The notes: generated by a model not told the origin, from the letters alone. A DNA stretch of 64,000 bases from Salibacterium halotolerans (GCF_900115625.1 NZ_FOXD01000018.1:1-64000), one strand, 5' to 3'. Positions 42,341-51,629 are shown, counted from the first letter of the stretch. Translations and numbers: made by a program.

Positions 42341-42787
42341 ATGAGCTTTTTTTTGGAGCGGGCGGTCGAACTTGCTCTTCGCAATGCAGAAGAAGGTGGC
42401 CGCCCGTTTGGCGCCGTACTTGTGAAGAATGGACGGATTGCGGCTGAAGGGGTGAATGAACTGCACCGCGGGTATGACGTGAGTGCGCATGCCGAAATGG
42501 AAGCTATTCGAAGCGTACAGCAGGAGCACAAGACATACGACTTGTCAGGATATACGATGTATGCCAGCGGGGAGCCGTGTCCAATGTGCCTGTCGGCGAT
42601 GTATTTCACCGGCATCGAGACGGTTTACTATGCAGGAACGGTAGAAGAAGCGGCAGCAGCAGGTCTGGACCTTTCCAAAATCATTTATGATGATCTACAG
42701 AAGCCAAAACAGGCACGTAAAGTCTCGATGATTCAAATGCTGAAAAAGGAAAGCCAGGAAGACCTGATACAGCGTTGGAATAGATGA
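42341..42787 (+). CDS. Nucleoside/guanine deaminase (CDA fold)
   Basis: This 148-residue zinc-dependent deaminase has H50-A-E52 (proton shuttle) and P-C80-P-M-C83 as zinc ligands. Its size and C-terminal region GTVEEAAAAGLDLSKIIYDDL resemble the GuaD-type guanine deaminases, which hydrolyse guanine to xanthine and ammonia. tRNA adenosine deaminase (TadA) is less likely because the TadA tail motifs are missing. GGGAGG before the ATG. No purine genes lie next to it. Confidence 0.85.
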   Translation: MSFFLERAVELALRNAEEGGRPFGAVLVKNGRIAAEGVNELHRGYDVSAHAEMEAIRSVQQEHKTYDLSGYTMYASGEPCPMCLSAMYFTGIETVYYAGTVEEAAAAGLDLSKIIYDDLQKPKQARKVSMIQMLKKESQEDLIQRWNR

Positions 42788-42850
42788 GGAGGGTCTGTCC
42801 GATTATCAACCTGCTGTATTCAACCGCTGCAGATGCCGGATTCCTAAACG

Positions 42851-43756
42851 CTAGGAAGAAGTCCATTGTCCGCCGTTGACGTGGAGGGTCTGGCCTGTCA
42901 CAAAACGGGAATCGTCCGAAGCCAGGTAAACGTAGGTGGGAGCCAGTTCGAAAGGCTGTCCCTGTCGGCCCATGGGATTCCCAGCCATCGTCACTTCATC
43001 CGCTGAAAAACTTGCTGGAATCAATGGTGTCCAAATACGACCCGGTGCAACGGCGTTCACCCGTATTCCCTGGTTCACCAGGTTATTTGCTAAAGCCCGA
43101 GTAAACCCAACATTCGCACCTTTTGATGCCGTATAATCCATTAATTGTTTGTTACCATCATAGGTCACAACAGAAGCGGTATTAATAATTGAACTTCCCG
43201 CCTGCAAATGGGGAAGAGCTGCCCTGGTAGTGTAAAAATGTGAGTATATGTTCACTTTAAACGTGTCGTCAAATTGTTCATCACTAATATCAAGCAGACT
43301 TAACTGCTGAAATTGAATGCCGACATGGTTACAGAGAATATCGAGCTGCCCGAAGACAGCCACGGTTTCTTCTACAATATAAACACACTGCTGTTTTTCT
43401 CTCATATCTCCAGGCAGTAAAAGACAGCGTTGTCCCAGTTCTTCGACACGTCGTTTCGTCCGTTGGGCATCCTCCTGCTCATCTAAATAGGAAATCGCTA
43501 CATCTGCCCCTTCTTTGGCGAAGGCGATGGCTGCAGCGGCTCCAATGCCGCTGTCCCCTCCGGTAATCAGTGCAGTCTTTCCAGTTAGTTTGCCGCTTCC
43601 CTGATAGTTGGGATTTTCGACGATCGGGCGCGGGTTCATGAGTTTTTCCAGTCCCGGCTGTCGATATTGACGCTGTTCCGGTACTGTCATAGGAACCTCT
43701 TCATATTGAGTGACTTTACCATAATTGGGGTACAACGGATAATTAAAGGATGCCAT
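42851..43756 (-). CDS. General-stress-type SDR oxidoreductase
   Basis: The 301-residue SDR has an extended N-terminus typical of the YhdF/YhxC group ([21 protein letters not shown], then [13 protein letters not shown]). The core follows: TGGDSGIG, catalytic Ser in INTASVV, Y-T-A-S-K, and [12 protein letters not shown]. Unusually, the NNAG motif reads CNHVG. In Bacillus these genes belong to the general stress response, but no clear SigB promoter was seen here. TTGGAGG precedes the ATG. Confidence 0.9.
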   Translation of the reverse strand: MASFNYPLYPNYGKVTQYEEVPMTVPEQRQYRQPGLEKLMNPRPIVENPNYQGSGKLTGKTALITGGDSGIGAAAAIAFAKEGADVAISYLDEQEDAQRTKRRVEELGQRCLLLPGDMREKQQCVYIVEETVAVFGQLDILCNHVGIQFQQLSLLDISDEQFDDTFKVNIYSHFYTTRAALPHLQAGSSIINTASVVTYDGNKQLMDYTASKGANVGFTRALANNLVNQGIRVNAVAPGRIWTPLIPASFSADEVTMAGNPMGRQGQPFELAPTYVYLASDDSRFVTGQTLHVNGGQWTSS

Positions 43757-43890
43757 GAAAAAACCTCCAAAGTCTTATTTCTTTCACCTTATGTTTTTTA
43801 GTCATCAGCCGTGCAGAAGCTTTTTGACAAAGGACATGCTCACGATAAGGTGGGAAGGAATAAGGTGAAAAAAGATTGGAGGTTTAGAAA

Positions 43891-44052
43891 ATGTTTTATT
43901 CCCAGGAAAATGTGCTGCTGCTTCATCAGTCGGAGGAAAGGGTAAACGTTTATTATAATGGCAACCCTCGTCCGTTTTCCCTGCCCAAAATAGGTCCGAG
44001 ACCCCCGTATTTCTGTTATCCAAGATACGAACCGTATTATCCGGTGATATAA
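43891..44052 (+). CDS. Small Pro/Tyr-rich protein (53 residues)
   Basis: A 54-codon frame starts at ATG 43891 with TTGGAGG eight bases upstream and ends at a TAA directly before a strong terminator. The N-terminus is MFYSQENVLLLHQSEERVN; the C-terminal half is rich in Pro and Tyr (GPRPPYFCYPRYEPYYPVI). There is no signal peptide or membrane segment. Own ribosome site plus own terminator is good evidence of a real gene. The composition is reminiscent of small spore-coat or structural peptides, but no family is recognised. Confidence 0.65.
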   Translation: MFYSQENVLLLHQSEERVNVYYNGNPRPFSLPKIGPRPPYFCYPRYEPYYPVI

Positions 44053-44062
44053 AAAAGAGAAC

Positions 44063-44090
44063 GGCTTCGGGGCTTCCGAAGTCTTTTTTT
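44063..44090 (+). terminator. Terminator of the 53-residue protein gene
   Basis: GGCTTCGG pairs with CCGAAGTC (one G-U pair), and the hairpin is followed by TTTTTTT. Confidence 0.85.
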
Positions 44091-44486
44091 GTCAACATTC
44101 CGTATATTCGCAGGGTTAGCACCGGGCCGTATGACCAATCAAGTATTCTGTAAAAACAAGATTAAATTAGCTTTCCGGCTGCTGAAAAGGATGCGACGTG
44201 CCGGGACCCGGGCAGGGATGCAGGAAGGTGGTGTGTGCAGCCTGCCGCGTTTTTTATGACACTTCTAAAGAGCTGGGCGAACTGCATTAAGTGTGTCTGC
44301 ATCTCAAAAAAATCACAGCGACGTCACTGCGGAAGGATTTTGATATGGCTTCAGCGCAGCAAGTGATCGATGTGGCAGTCTTCACGGAAACCATATGCGC
44401 AATTTCTTCATTAGTTCATTGTACTCCTTTAGGAACGGCTTTGGTCACAGTATGAATGAGTGCCTGAAACACCGTGTCATTTTATC
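44091..44486. other. Intergenic stretch, nothing recognised
   Basis: Some 400 bases lie between the small-protein terminator and the end of the 79-residue membrane protein. No supported ORF, repeat or structured element was identified. Confidence 0.4.
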
Positions 44487-44726
44487 CTAGCCTTTTCCTT
44501 TCCTTTTTCGTATAAAGGTCATTATCAGATCCGCTGCTAATAACAGGAGAAACAACCCAATCACTGCAGTTTCGCCAACATCCATGACCCGGAACGGAAT
44601 AAAGGCGTTTCGGACAGCATCTTTTCTATTAAATCCCATCGCCATGTCGAGAATCAGGGAAACCCCAATCAGCGTGCTGAAAAGTAAACATACAATGCCC
44701 GCTATTTTCACATTTATCATCTCCAT
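44487..44726 (-). CDS. Small two-helix membrane protein
   Basis: The 79-residue protein has two hydrophobic segments (about residues 7-30 and 50-70), joined by a loop NRKDAVRNAFIPFRVMD, and a basic tail IRKRKGKG. The ribosome site is weak (TAGGAA close to the ATG; a second ATG lies two codons later). It is divergent from the GerA-type operon, 91 bp away. Function unknown; a sporulation-linked role is only a guess from position. Confidence 0.55.
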   Translation of the reverse strand: MEMINVKIAGIVCLLFSTLIGVSLILDMAMGFNRKDAVRNAFIPFRVMDVGETAVIGLFLLLLAADLIMTFIRKRKGKG

Positions 44727-44817
44727 TTCCTATACTGTTCCTTTCAGGCTGACGTTATGTATATTGCAGGTGCAAAGGAATCACACTAACCGTAAATACA
44801 AAGAAAGCAAGGTTGCT

Positions 44818-46437
44818 ATGCCCTATCGATTACGACGTTTGTTCAGATCCAAAAAACAGCAGACTCATTCCATCGCGGACCAGAAAAACAGGACGCCGTT
44901 AGAAACTTCTCTGAAGGAGAATCTGAAGGAGTTCAAAAAGAGAACTGGAAACAGTTCGGATGTGGTAATCCGGACGTTAACGACGGGAGGGATGCAATGG
45001 GAAGCGGCAGTTGTATACATTGACGGCATTGTCGATAATTTATCCATTGATGAGTTTCTCCTGGAACCGCTGCTGCAGCTTCAGGTTCCGGCATCGCCCG
45101 TTCAACAACAGGACGTCCCGGAGTTCATTGCAGAACAGGTTATTGCTCTTGGGGGAATTGACCCGGTATCGGATTGGGAAACGCTTTTTGAAGCGGTGAC
45201 CATCGGGAGGGCGGTTCTGTTCATCGATGGTGCCGCAAAAGCATTAAGTGCGAGTACCATTGGCGGCGAACGGCGTGCGGTGGAAGAGCCGCCTACCGAA
45301 ATATCAATCCGCGGACCCCGGGAAGGATTTACCGAGTCGATTCGGACTAATACTGCGATGGTACGCCGTCGAATCAAAAACCCGAATCTGAGGGTGAAAA
45401 CGATGAAAATCGGCCGTCAAACGAAAACAAATGTAGAAATTATGTATCTTGAAGGGATAGCAGATAACAAAGTGGTAGAGGAAGTCCGCCGCCGTCTAAA
45501 ACAAATAGACATGGGGAGTATTCTTGACTCAGGCTATATCGAAGAATTGATAGAAGATCAGCCGTCTTCTCCCTTCCCGACTATTCATTTTACGGAGCGC
45601 CCGGATTCTGCTGCCGGCAACATCCTCGAGGGACGGGTGGCTGTCTTTGTAGACGGCAGTCCGTTTATTCTGCATATGCCCGCGGTTTTCATTCAATTTT
45701 TTCAGTCAGTTGATGATTATTACAGCCGTTCTTTTATCGCTTCTTCTCTGCGGATGCTCCGGATTATGGTTTTTTTAATTTCCCTTTACGCTCCTGCCAC
45801 ATATGTGGCAGCCACGACGTTTCACCAGGAGATGATTCCGACGCAGCTTTTGATTGTACTGTCGGCACAGCGTGAAGCGGTTCCTTTTCCGGCGGTGATT
45901 GAGGCGTTCATTATGGAAACGACGTTTGAGATTTTACGGGAAGCAGGTATCCGCATGCCGAAAGCCGTCGGGCAGACGGTGTCGATTGTGGGGGCTCTTG
46001 TAATCGGCCAGTCAGCGGTACAGGCAGGAATTGTTTCGCCGGCGATGGTGATTATCGTGGCAATTACGGCGATTGCAAGTTTTACAACGCCGTCCTATTC
46101 CATGGCTGTTGCCGCCCGCATGATTCGTTTTATTCTAATGGTGATCGCGGCCTCTTTCGGATTTTACGGGTTGATTTTGTCGTTCATTGTGATTACCGCC
46201 CATCTATGCGGACTCCGTTCCTTCGGTGTGCCTTATATGGCTCCTCTTGCTCCGTTCATCCGCGCAGATTTTGAAGATTCGGTGATCCGCCTGCCGTGGT
46301 GGGAAGCGAAAGAACGTCCTCGTCTTATCAGCGGGCAGAATAGTGTGCGCCAGGGAGAGAACTTGAAACCGGAAGCTCCCGGTACACAAAGTATCCGGAA
46401 ACAACGGAAGAATACAGGTGAACTGGATGAAGACTAG
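44818..46437 (+). CDS. GerA-family germinant receptor A subunit
   Basis: This 539-residue spore inner-membrane protein has a hydrophilic N-terminal region (residues about 1-290). Family landmarks include VVIRTLTTGGMQWEAAVVYIDG, TEISIRGPREGFTESIRTNTAMVRRRIKNP and EGRVAVFVDGSPF. A block of four to five helices (about 300-480) follows, then FGVPYMAPLAP and a soluble tail. With the C and B subunits it senses small-molecule germinants. The ATG at 44818 begins the conserved protein; the long in-frame upstream extension runs through the opposite gene and is rejected. Gene order A-C-B is that of gerK-type operons. Confidence 0.94.
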   Translation: MPYRLRRLFRSKKQQTHSIADQKNRTPLETSLKENLKEFKKRTGNSSDVVIRTLTTGGMQWEAAVVYIDGIVDNLSIDEFLLEPLLQLQVPASPVQQQDVPEFIAEQVIALGGIDPVSDWETLFEAVTIGRAVLFIDGAAKALSASTIGGERRAVEEPPTEISIRGPREGFTESIRTNTAMVRRRIKNPNLRVKTMKIGRQTKTNVEIMYLEGIADNKVVEEVRRRLKQIDMGSILDSGYIEELIEDQPSSPFPTIHFTERPDSAAGNILEGRVAVFVDGSPFILHMPAVFIQFFQSVDDYYSRSFIASSLRMLRIMVFLISLYAPATYVAATTFHQEMIPTQLLIVLSAQREAVPFPAVIEAFIMETTFEILREAGIRMPKAVGQTVSIVGALVIGQSAVQAGIVSPAMVIIVAITAIASFTTPSYSMAVAARMIRFILMVIAASFGFYGLILSFIVITAHLCGLRSFGVPYMAPLAPFIRADFEDSVIRLPWWEAKERPRLISGQNSVRQGENLKPEAPGTQSIRKQRKNTGELDED

Positions 46438-47635
46438 ATTGTGTTGTCTGACCTCTGCATTGTTGGGAATAATATTGCTTTCCGGGTGCTGGAGTAATGA
46501 GGAACTTCCTGATCTTGCACTTGTTTCAGCGATGGGGGTTGATCTGGAAAAAGATGGACGCTACACCGTGACGGTACAGGTTATTAATCCGGGGAATGTA
46601 GCCGGGGAAAGCACACAGGGAACGGGAGAATCGGCAAGCCCGCCTGTATCGACCTTCACCGAATCCGGTTGGAACCTTACCGAAATTAACCGTAAAATAT
46701 CCAAAAAGGTATCGCGGCATATGTACTATGCCCACACGAATCTTATCGTGATCAGTGAAAAGCTGGCACAGGAGAAAGGAATTCTGCAGGTGTTCGAAGT
46801 GCTGGAACGTGACCATGAATTCCGTTCCAGCGCCAAAGTAGTAATCTCTTACCGGTCTGACGCAGAAGATATCATGAAAACGTTGAGTAGTATTGATAAA
46901 GTCCCGTCCGATAAAATTATTAATACCATGAAGGCAACAGAAAAAGCATGGGGGGAGCATGTAAGTGTAAGTATAAGGGAGCTGATTGCCAAACTCGTGT
47001 CGTCCGGTGAGGAGCCGGTTGTCACCACCTTTCATACGACTCGAAATAAGGGGGAGACACTTCAGAGCATTCAGCAGACCAACCCCGCCGGCCGCCTGAA
47101 AGCTGCCGGTCTGGCCGTTTTTAAAGATGGAAGAATGGTTGATATGACAACAGGTGAAACCTCCAAAGGGATCGTCTGGCTGCTCAATAAGGTAAAAAAC
47201 ACAGCGGTTTCCGTAAACTGGGAAGGAGAAAAGCACGCGGCTGTCTATGACTTGATGCGGCAGCAGACCAAGGTTACGGCCGATGTGGAGAAAGGGGGGG
47301 ACATACGAATGAAGGTGGACATAGCCGCCGAAGGAAATGCCAGTGAAGTAAAAATACCCATTAATTTAGCATCCCCTGATGTTTTGAACAAAATGGAACA
47401 GAAGGTGGAAGAGACAATCAAACAAAGTATTCTGAGTGCGGTCGATAAGGCGCAGGATCTGGAAACCGATATTCTCGGATTCGGTGCAGTGGTCCACCGG
47501 ACGGATCCGGAAGCATGGAAAAGATGGAAAAAGGAATGGGATGAAAGATATTTCCCTGATGTACAGGTGGATGTTTCGGTGGATGTATTTATCCGGCGGA
47601 CCGGGCTGCGCAATGAACCCTTTCACAGGAATTGA
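46427..47635 (+). CDS. GerC-family germinant receptor lipoprotein
   Basis: This 402-residue lipoprotein of the germinant receptor has signal peptide and lipobox LLSGCW (Cys20 from the ATG at 46427). GerC landmarks follow: [58 protein letters not shown] and the C-terminal DILGFGAVVHRTDPEAWKRWKKEWDERYF, ending in a beta segment. The start overlaps the A-subunit gene by 11 bp, with CAGGTG upstream; a GTG three codons earlier is the alternative. It anchors in the outer leaflet of the spore inner membrane. Confidence 0.94.
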   Translation: MKTRLCCLTSALLGIILLSGCWSNEELPDLALVSAMGVDLEKDGRYTVTVQVINPGNVAGESTQGTGESASPPVSTFTESGWNLTEINRKISKKVSRHMYYAHTNLIVISEKLAQEKGILQVFEVLERDHEFRSSAKVVISYRSDAEDIMKTLSSIDKVPSDKIINTMKATEKAWGEHVSVSIRELIAKLVSSGEEPVVTTFHTTRNKGETLQSIQQTNPAGRLKAAGLAVFKDGRMVDMTTGETSKGIVWLLNKVKNTAVSVNWEGEKHAAVYDLMRQQTKVTADVEKGGDIRMKVDIAAEGNASEVKIPINLASPDVLNKMEQKVEETIKQSILSAVDKAQDLETDILGFGAVVHRTDPEAWKRWKKEWDERYFPDVQVDVSVDVFIRRTGLRNEPFHRN

Positions 47636-47668
47636 TCAGGATGAGGCCGGGACAGGGGGGTGGAACGG

Positions 47669-48781
47669 ATGGAGAGGGCAAAGATAAACGCCGGGCAGTT
47701 GTTTGTGCTGATCTTTTTATTCGAAATGGGAAGTGCCCTCCTGCTGTCTTTAGGCATCGAGGCAAAACAGGATGCCTGGCTGGCTGTGCTGACAGGGATG
47801 TGTGGGAGTCTTTTTTTGTTCTGGATGTATTACCGACTGTATCTGTTTTACCCGGACATGCTTCCCACCTCTTATATGCAGCATATTTTCGGCCCTTTTT
47901 TTGGAAAAATCGCAGCATACCTCTATATATTACTTTTTATGTACAACGGTGCACGAGTACTGCGTGATTTTGGAGAAATGCTCGTCACGTCTACCTATAC
48001 GGAAACTCCGCTTTTTATTATAAATGCCCTTCTTTTGCTTATCGTCCTGTATGTCATTCATAAAGGTATTGAGGTGATTGCCAGGACAGGAGAGATCTTG
48101 TTTGTCGTTCTTTATGTATTGGCTGTAACCGGATCCATACTGATTGTGGTATCAGGTTTGATCAACATAGACCACCTGAAACCAGTACTGGAAGGAGGCA
48201 TAGGCCGTATTCTGAAAACAGCCGGCACGGAGACGTTGTATGTGCCGTTTGGAGAAGCAGTCGTCTTTTTTATGATTCTGCCTTATGTAAACCGTCCGGA
48301 TAAAATCAAACCTGCTATGTTTTCCGCGCTTGTACTGAGTGGCATTAATTTGACAATTACCATGGCGGTGAATATTGCTGTACTGGGAGTAGATCTGACC
48401 GAGCGTTCACAGTTTCCGCTTTTGAACACTATTCAAGCCATTCAGGTAGCAGAATTTCTGGAGCGTCTCGATGTCTTTTTCATGATTGCTATAATCGTGG
48501 GGGGGTTCGTGAAAATAAGCATCTATTTTTACGCAGTCGTTATCGGAGTGTCCGATTTATTTCGCGTGAAAGAAATCTCCAGCCTGATATTTCCGCTGGG
48601 TCTTGTTCTCCTGTTTTTATCCATGGTGATTGCCAGCGGTTATGCCGAGCACATTAAAGAAGGGCTGCGCTTCGTGCCGTTATATATGCATCTGCCGCTT
48701 CATGTCATTCTGCCGGCTCTTCTTTTGACGGTAGCCGCGTTGAAAAAGCGGCACTCGATGAATAAGCGGAAACAATCTTGA
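47669..48781 (+). CDS. GerB-family germinant receptor permease-like subunit
   Basis: The 370-residue integral membrane protein has ten helices of the APC superfamily. Landmarks are INAGQLFVLIFLFEMGSALLL, LYILLFMYNGARVLRDFGEM, TPLFIINALLLL and the later PFGEAVVFFMILPYVNRPDKI. In GerA-type receptors the B subunit binds the germinant (amino acid or sugar). ATG 47669 lies about eight bases after GGGGGG; GTG at 47660 is possible. It completes the A-C-B set and is followed by two further genes on the same strand. Confidence 0.93.
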   Translation: MERAKINAGQLFVLIFLFEMGSALLLSLGIEAKQDAWLAVLTGMCGSLFLFWMYYRLYLFYPDMLPTSYMQHIFGPFFGKIAAYLYILLFMYNGARVLRDFGEMLVTSTYTETPLFIINALLLLIVLYVIHKGIEVIARTGEILFVVLYVLAVTGSILIVVSGLINIDHLKPVLEGGIGRILKTAGTETLYVPFGEAVVFFMILPYVNRPDKIKPAMFSALVLSGINLTITMAVNIAVLGVDLTERSQFPLLNTIQAIQVAEFLERLDVFFMIAIIVGGFVKISIYFYAVVIGVSDLFRVKEISSLIFPLGLVLLFLSMVIASGYAEHIKEGLRFVPLYMHLPLHVILPALLLTVAALKKRHSMNKRKQS

Positions 48782-48863
48782 AAAACTAAGAAATAATCGG
48801 TTTTCCAGTTGAAAAGTAAGTTCAGTAAGAAGCTGGAATGAAGCAGAAAACAGGAGAATCAGT

Positions 48864-49382
48864 ATGAATATTAATGGAGAAAAACAGAGCAAAAAACTGG
48901 AAATCGTGCTATGGAGTATCGCGCTGCCTGGGTTCGGACATTTAATATTGAAGCAATATGTGAAAGGACTGCTGCTTGTTTTTCTGGAAACGCTCGTTAA
49001 TGTATGTGGGCATTTTAATACCGTCATCGTGCTTAGTTTTAACGGTAAGATTCAGCAGGCCATTGAGCAGACGGACTATCAATGGCTGATGTTTTACCCA
49101 TGTCTGTATTTTTTTGGAATATGGGATGCCTACCGGGAAGCAGGAGGAGGAGAAAAGCCCTTTTCGTATCTTCCAATGGCGTTTTCAGCCTATTTTGTTA
49201 CGGTAGGTCTTATTTTTTCACCTGTGTTTACATTCTTCGGACAAAAAATCGGTCCCATGTGGCTGCCGATGCTGTTTCTCCCTCTGGGGTTCGGCATCGG
49301 CTCATTAATCAGAACCATATTGATGAGCAGCAGACAAAAGGACAATGAACAAAAAGAAAGAGGAGGAAGAAGCGGTGGATAA
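48864..49382 (+). CDS. Membrane protein downstream of the germination operon
   Basis: The 172-residue protein has four to five helices and a short glycine motif, ALPGFGHLILKQYVKGLLL, resembling the TM2-type loop (PGxGxxYLG). The tail is polar and charged (SSRQKDNEQKERGGRSGG). ATG after CAGGAGAATCAGT. It lies 82 bp after gerB and overlaps the DUF3231 gene by eight bases, so it is probably in the same transcript. A role in germination or spore membrane biology is inference from position. Confidence 0.6.
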   Translation: MNINGEKQSKKLEIVLWSIALPGFGHLILKQYVKGLLLVFLETLVNVCGHFNTVIVLSFNGKIQQAIEQTDYQWLMFYPCLYFFGIWDAYREAGGGEKPFSYLPMAFSAYFVTVGLIFSPVFTFFGQKIGPMWLPMLFLPLGFGIGSLIRTILMSSRQKDNEQKERGGRSGG

Positions 49383-50385
49383 ACAAGGCCATCTAACATC
49401 TGCAGAAATAGGAAACTTATGGACGTCGTATATGAACAATAGTATGTCGACTGTCATGCTTTCGTTTATGCTTCAGCATATACAGGATAAGGAGATTAAG
49501 GAAGCGGTACAGAAGTCTTATGATATTGCACAGCGTTATCTGGAAGAGATACGGTCTTTTTTTGAAGCGGAAGCCTACGTGATGCCGGATGGTTTTTCCG
49601 AAGGTGATGTTCATATGGACGCCCCGTGGCTTTTTTCAGATATTTTTTGTTTAACGTACGTGCACCATATGTCCAAGGTCGGGATGATAAATTACGGCGG
49701 TTTTCTTGGGATGAGCCGCCGCGAAGATATCCGTTCCTTTTATACGAGGCTGTTGTCAGATACTTCTTCTTTGTATAATCACACCACGGAAACGGCTGTT
49801 TCCAAGGGCATTCACGCCACTTACCCTTATCTGGAGGTTCCAAAAGAACAGGAGTACATTGAAGGGAAGCGATACTTGAGCGGTCTTAACCCTCTCCGTA
49901 ACAAACGGGCATTAAATGCGGTGGAAATAGCTTATCTGTATATGAACATTCTCACAAACACGATTGGAGAGAAACTGGCCATTGCTTTTGCGCAGACGTC
50001 CATGTCCAAAGAGATACAGGATTATATGATCCGGGGAAAAGATATTGCAACGAAGCATATTAAGATATTTGCTTCCACGCTGGAGGAAAATGATATTGTG
50101 GCAGCAAGACTTCCCGACCTCGGCGTCAGTGGTTCGACGACTCGTACGTTTTCGGATAAACTGATGATGTTTCATATGTCGGTTTTAACAGCTGCCGGCA
50201 CGGGAAATTATGCACTCGCTGCTGCTTCGAGCCTGCGCACAGATCTGGCTCTGAACTATGAGAGGTTATCATTGGAAGTTGCGAGATACGCAAAAAGCGG
50301 CGTGGAAATCATGATTAAGCATAACTGGATGGAACAACCTCCGGAAACTGCAGATAGGGATAAATTGAGCCGGAAAAAAGAATAA
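49375..50385 (+). CDS. DUF3231-family protein (tandem four-helix domains)
   Basis: The 336-residue protein consists of two homologous halves of about 165 residues. Repeated wording such as LTSAEIGNLWTSYMNNSMSTVMLSFMLQHIQDKEIKEAVQKSYDIAQRYLEEI recurs as LNAVEIAYLYMNILTNTIGEKLAIAFAQTSMSKEIQDYMIRGKDIATKHI. This is the ferritin-like helical DUF3231 fold found in spore formers and of unknown function. GTG at 49375, eight bases after AGGAGG, is preferred over the ATG at 49345. Co-transcription with the receptor operon suggests a sporulation or germination link. Confidence 0.85.
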   Translation: MDKQGHLTSAEIGNLWTSYMNNSMSTVMLSFMLQHIQDKEIKEAVQKSYDIAQRYLEEIRSFFEAEAYVMPDGFSEGDVHMDAPWLFSDIFCLTYVHHMSKVGMINYGGFLGMSRREDIRSFYTRLLSDTSSLYNHTTETAVSKGIHATYPYLEVPKEQEYIEGKRYLSGLNPLRNKRALNAVEIAYLYMNILTNTIGEKLAIAFAQTSMSKEIQDYMIRGKDIATKHIKIFASTLEENDIVAARLPDLGVSGSTTRTFSDKLMMFHMSVLTAAGTGNYALAAASSLRTDLALNYERLSLEVARYAKSGVEIMIKHNWMEQPPETADRDKLSRKKE

Positions 50386-50401
50386 GTCGAAATCATTCCT
50401 G

Positions 50402-50458
50402 TTTACAAATCGTAACGATGACGATATACTAATGAAGGATTTATCGTAATCGTTACGA
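50402..50458 (+). promoter_or_regulatory. Zur-controlled promoter of the second znuA
   Basis: TTTACA (50402-50407) and TATACT (50425-50430) are exactly 17 bp apart. TCGTAATCGTTACGA at 50444-50458 is a near-perfect Zur box just after the start site, and AAATCGTAACGATGACGA at 50407-50424 is a second imperfect box in the spacer. The arrangement copies the promoter at 37 kb, including the shared TTTACAAATCGT. Confidence 0.88.
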
Positions 50459-50472
50459 AAGGGGAATATATC

Positions 50473-51561
50473 ATGAAAAAATGGGGTCTTATACTTACGG
50501 CCATACTGCTGACTGCTGGTATTGTATCCGCCTGCGGTTCAGGAAACGGGGAAGGAGCCAGTGGTGAGTCTCAGGAAACCGGGGAAGAAGAACCTCTACA
50601 TATTTATACAACATTGTCTGCCTGGAAGGATTTTGCGGAAAGGATAGGCGGAAGCGAGGTGGAAGTGGAAAATCTTGTCCCGGCAGGCGCCGATGCCCAC
50701 AGCTTCGAACCAACATCGCAGACAATGATTGATATCGCCGAGTCCGATGCATTTATGTACAATGGAGCGGGACTGGAGGGTTTTGCGGATGCGGTTAATG
50801 ATACCGCTGCGGATGAAAACGTAACCTCGCTTGCAGTAACGGAAGGGCTGAACCTGCGGGAAGCCTCCTCCGGCCACAACCACAGTCACGGCGAAGGAGA
50901 GCATGCCCATCAGCATGAAAGCAGTGTGGATCCCCACGTCTGGCTGGATCCTGTACTTGCTCAGGAGGCGGCCGCCAATATTAGAGACATGCTTATTGAA
51001 CTCCGCCCGGAAAAAGAAGAGATGTTTGCGGAGAATTATCAGACGCTGAAAGAAGACCTGAATACTCTGCATGAAGAGTTCAGCACGATGGCAGAAGAAG
51101 CAGAAAACAATACGTTTATCGTATCCCATGCCGGATACGGATATTGGGAAGACCGGTACGGTTTGAATCAAATGGCCGTGACTGGTATTTCACCTTCGGC
51201 CGAACCTTCCCAGAAAGAGCTGCAGTCCATCATTGATACCATCGAAAACAGCGGCATCAACCATGTTATGCTGGAGCAGAATGTGTCATCGAAAGTAACC
51301 GAAGTCGTTCAGGAAGAAGCAGGCGCCAAAGCCCTTACTCTTCATAATCTCGCAACGCTTACCGAAGAAGAGATCGAAGCGGGAGAAGACTATTTCAGCC
51401 TGATGCGGCAGAATATCGAAAACATGAAAACCGCCCTCCAGTATTCCGTAGATGCCGGCCGTTCATCAGAGAGTGGGAAAGAACACAGCCATGAAGGGCA
51501 CGATCACAGCAGCCACGACCATGAAGGTCATAACCACAGCCATGAGGGACACAATCATTAA
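50473..51561 (+). CDS. znuA: Zinc-binding lipoprotein of a ZnuABC-type importer (paralogue 2)
   Basis: This 362-residue paralogue of the protein at 37131 has the same plan: lipobox VSAC (Cys21), GADAHSFEP, a His-rich loop (HNHSHGEGEHAHQHE), VDPHVWLDP, FIVSHAGYGYWEDRYG and a His-rich C-terminus (EGHDHSSHDHEGHNHSHEGHNH, described in pieces). Unlike the first copy it is alone: no GTPase or ribosomal gene follows. It has its own Zur promoter and a strong terminator. Two copies may differ in affinity or partner. Confidence 0.93.
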   Translation: MKKWGLILTAILLTAGIVSACGSGNGEGASGESQETGEEEPLHIYTTLSAWKDFAERIGGSEVEVENLVPAGADAHSFEPTSQTMIDIAESDAFMYNGAGLEGFADAVNDTAADENVTSLAVTEGLNLREASSGHNHSHGEGEHAHQHESSVDPHVWLDPVLAQEAAANIRDMLIELRPEKEEMFAENYQTLKEDLNTLHEEFSTMAEEAENNTFIVSHAGYGYWEDRYGLNQMAVTGISPSAEPSQKELQSIIDTIENSGINHVMLEQNVSSKVTEVVQEEAGAKALTLHNLATLTEEEIEAGEDYFSLMRQNIENMKTALQYSVDAGRSSESGKEHSHEGHDHSSHDHEGHNHSHEGHNH

Positions 51562-51568
51562 CAGCTGA

Positions 51569-51605
51569 CAAAACCAGGCAGGGAACAGTTCCCTGCCTGG
51601 TTTTG
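51569..51605 (+). terminator. Terminator of the second znuA
   Basis: AAACCAGGCAGGGAA and TTCCCTGCCTGGTTT form a perfect stem with T-run. It is nearly identical to the terminator at 57951. Confidence 0.9.
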
Positions 51606-51629
51606 TCTATCAAGCGTTCCGGTTGTAGG

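Noticed and set aside
44584-44817. 78-codon extension of the GerA subunit
   Set aside because: It runs antisense through the 79-residue membrane protein gene and has no ribosome site; the conserved protein begins at 44818.
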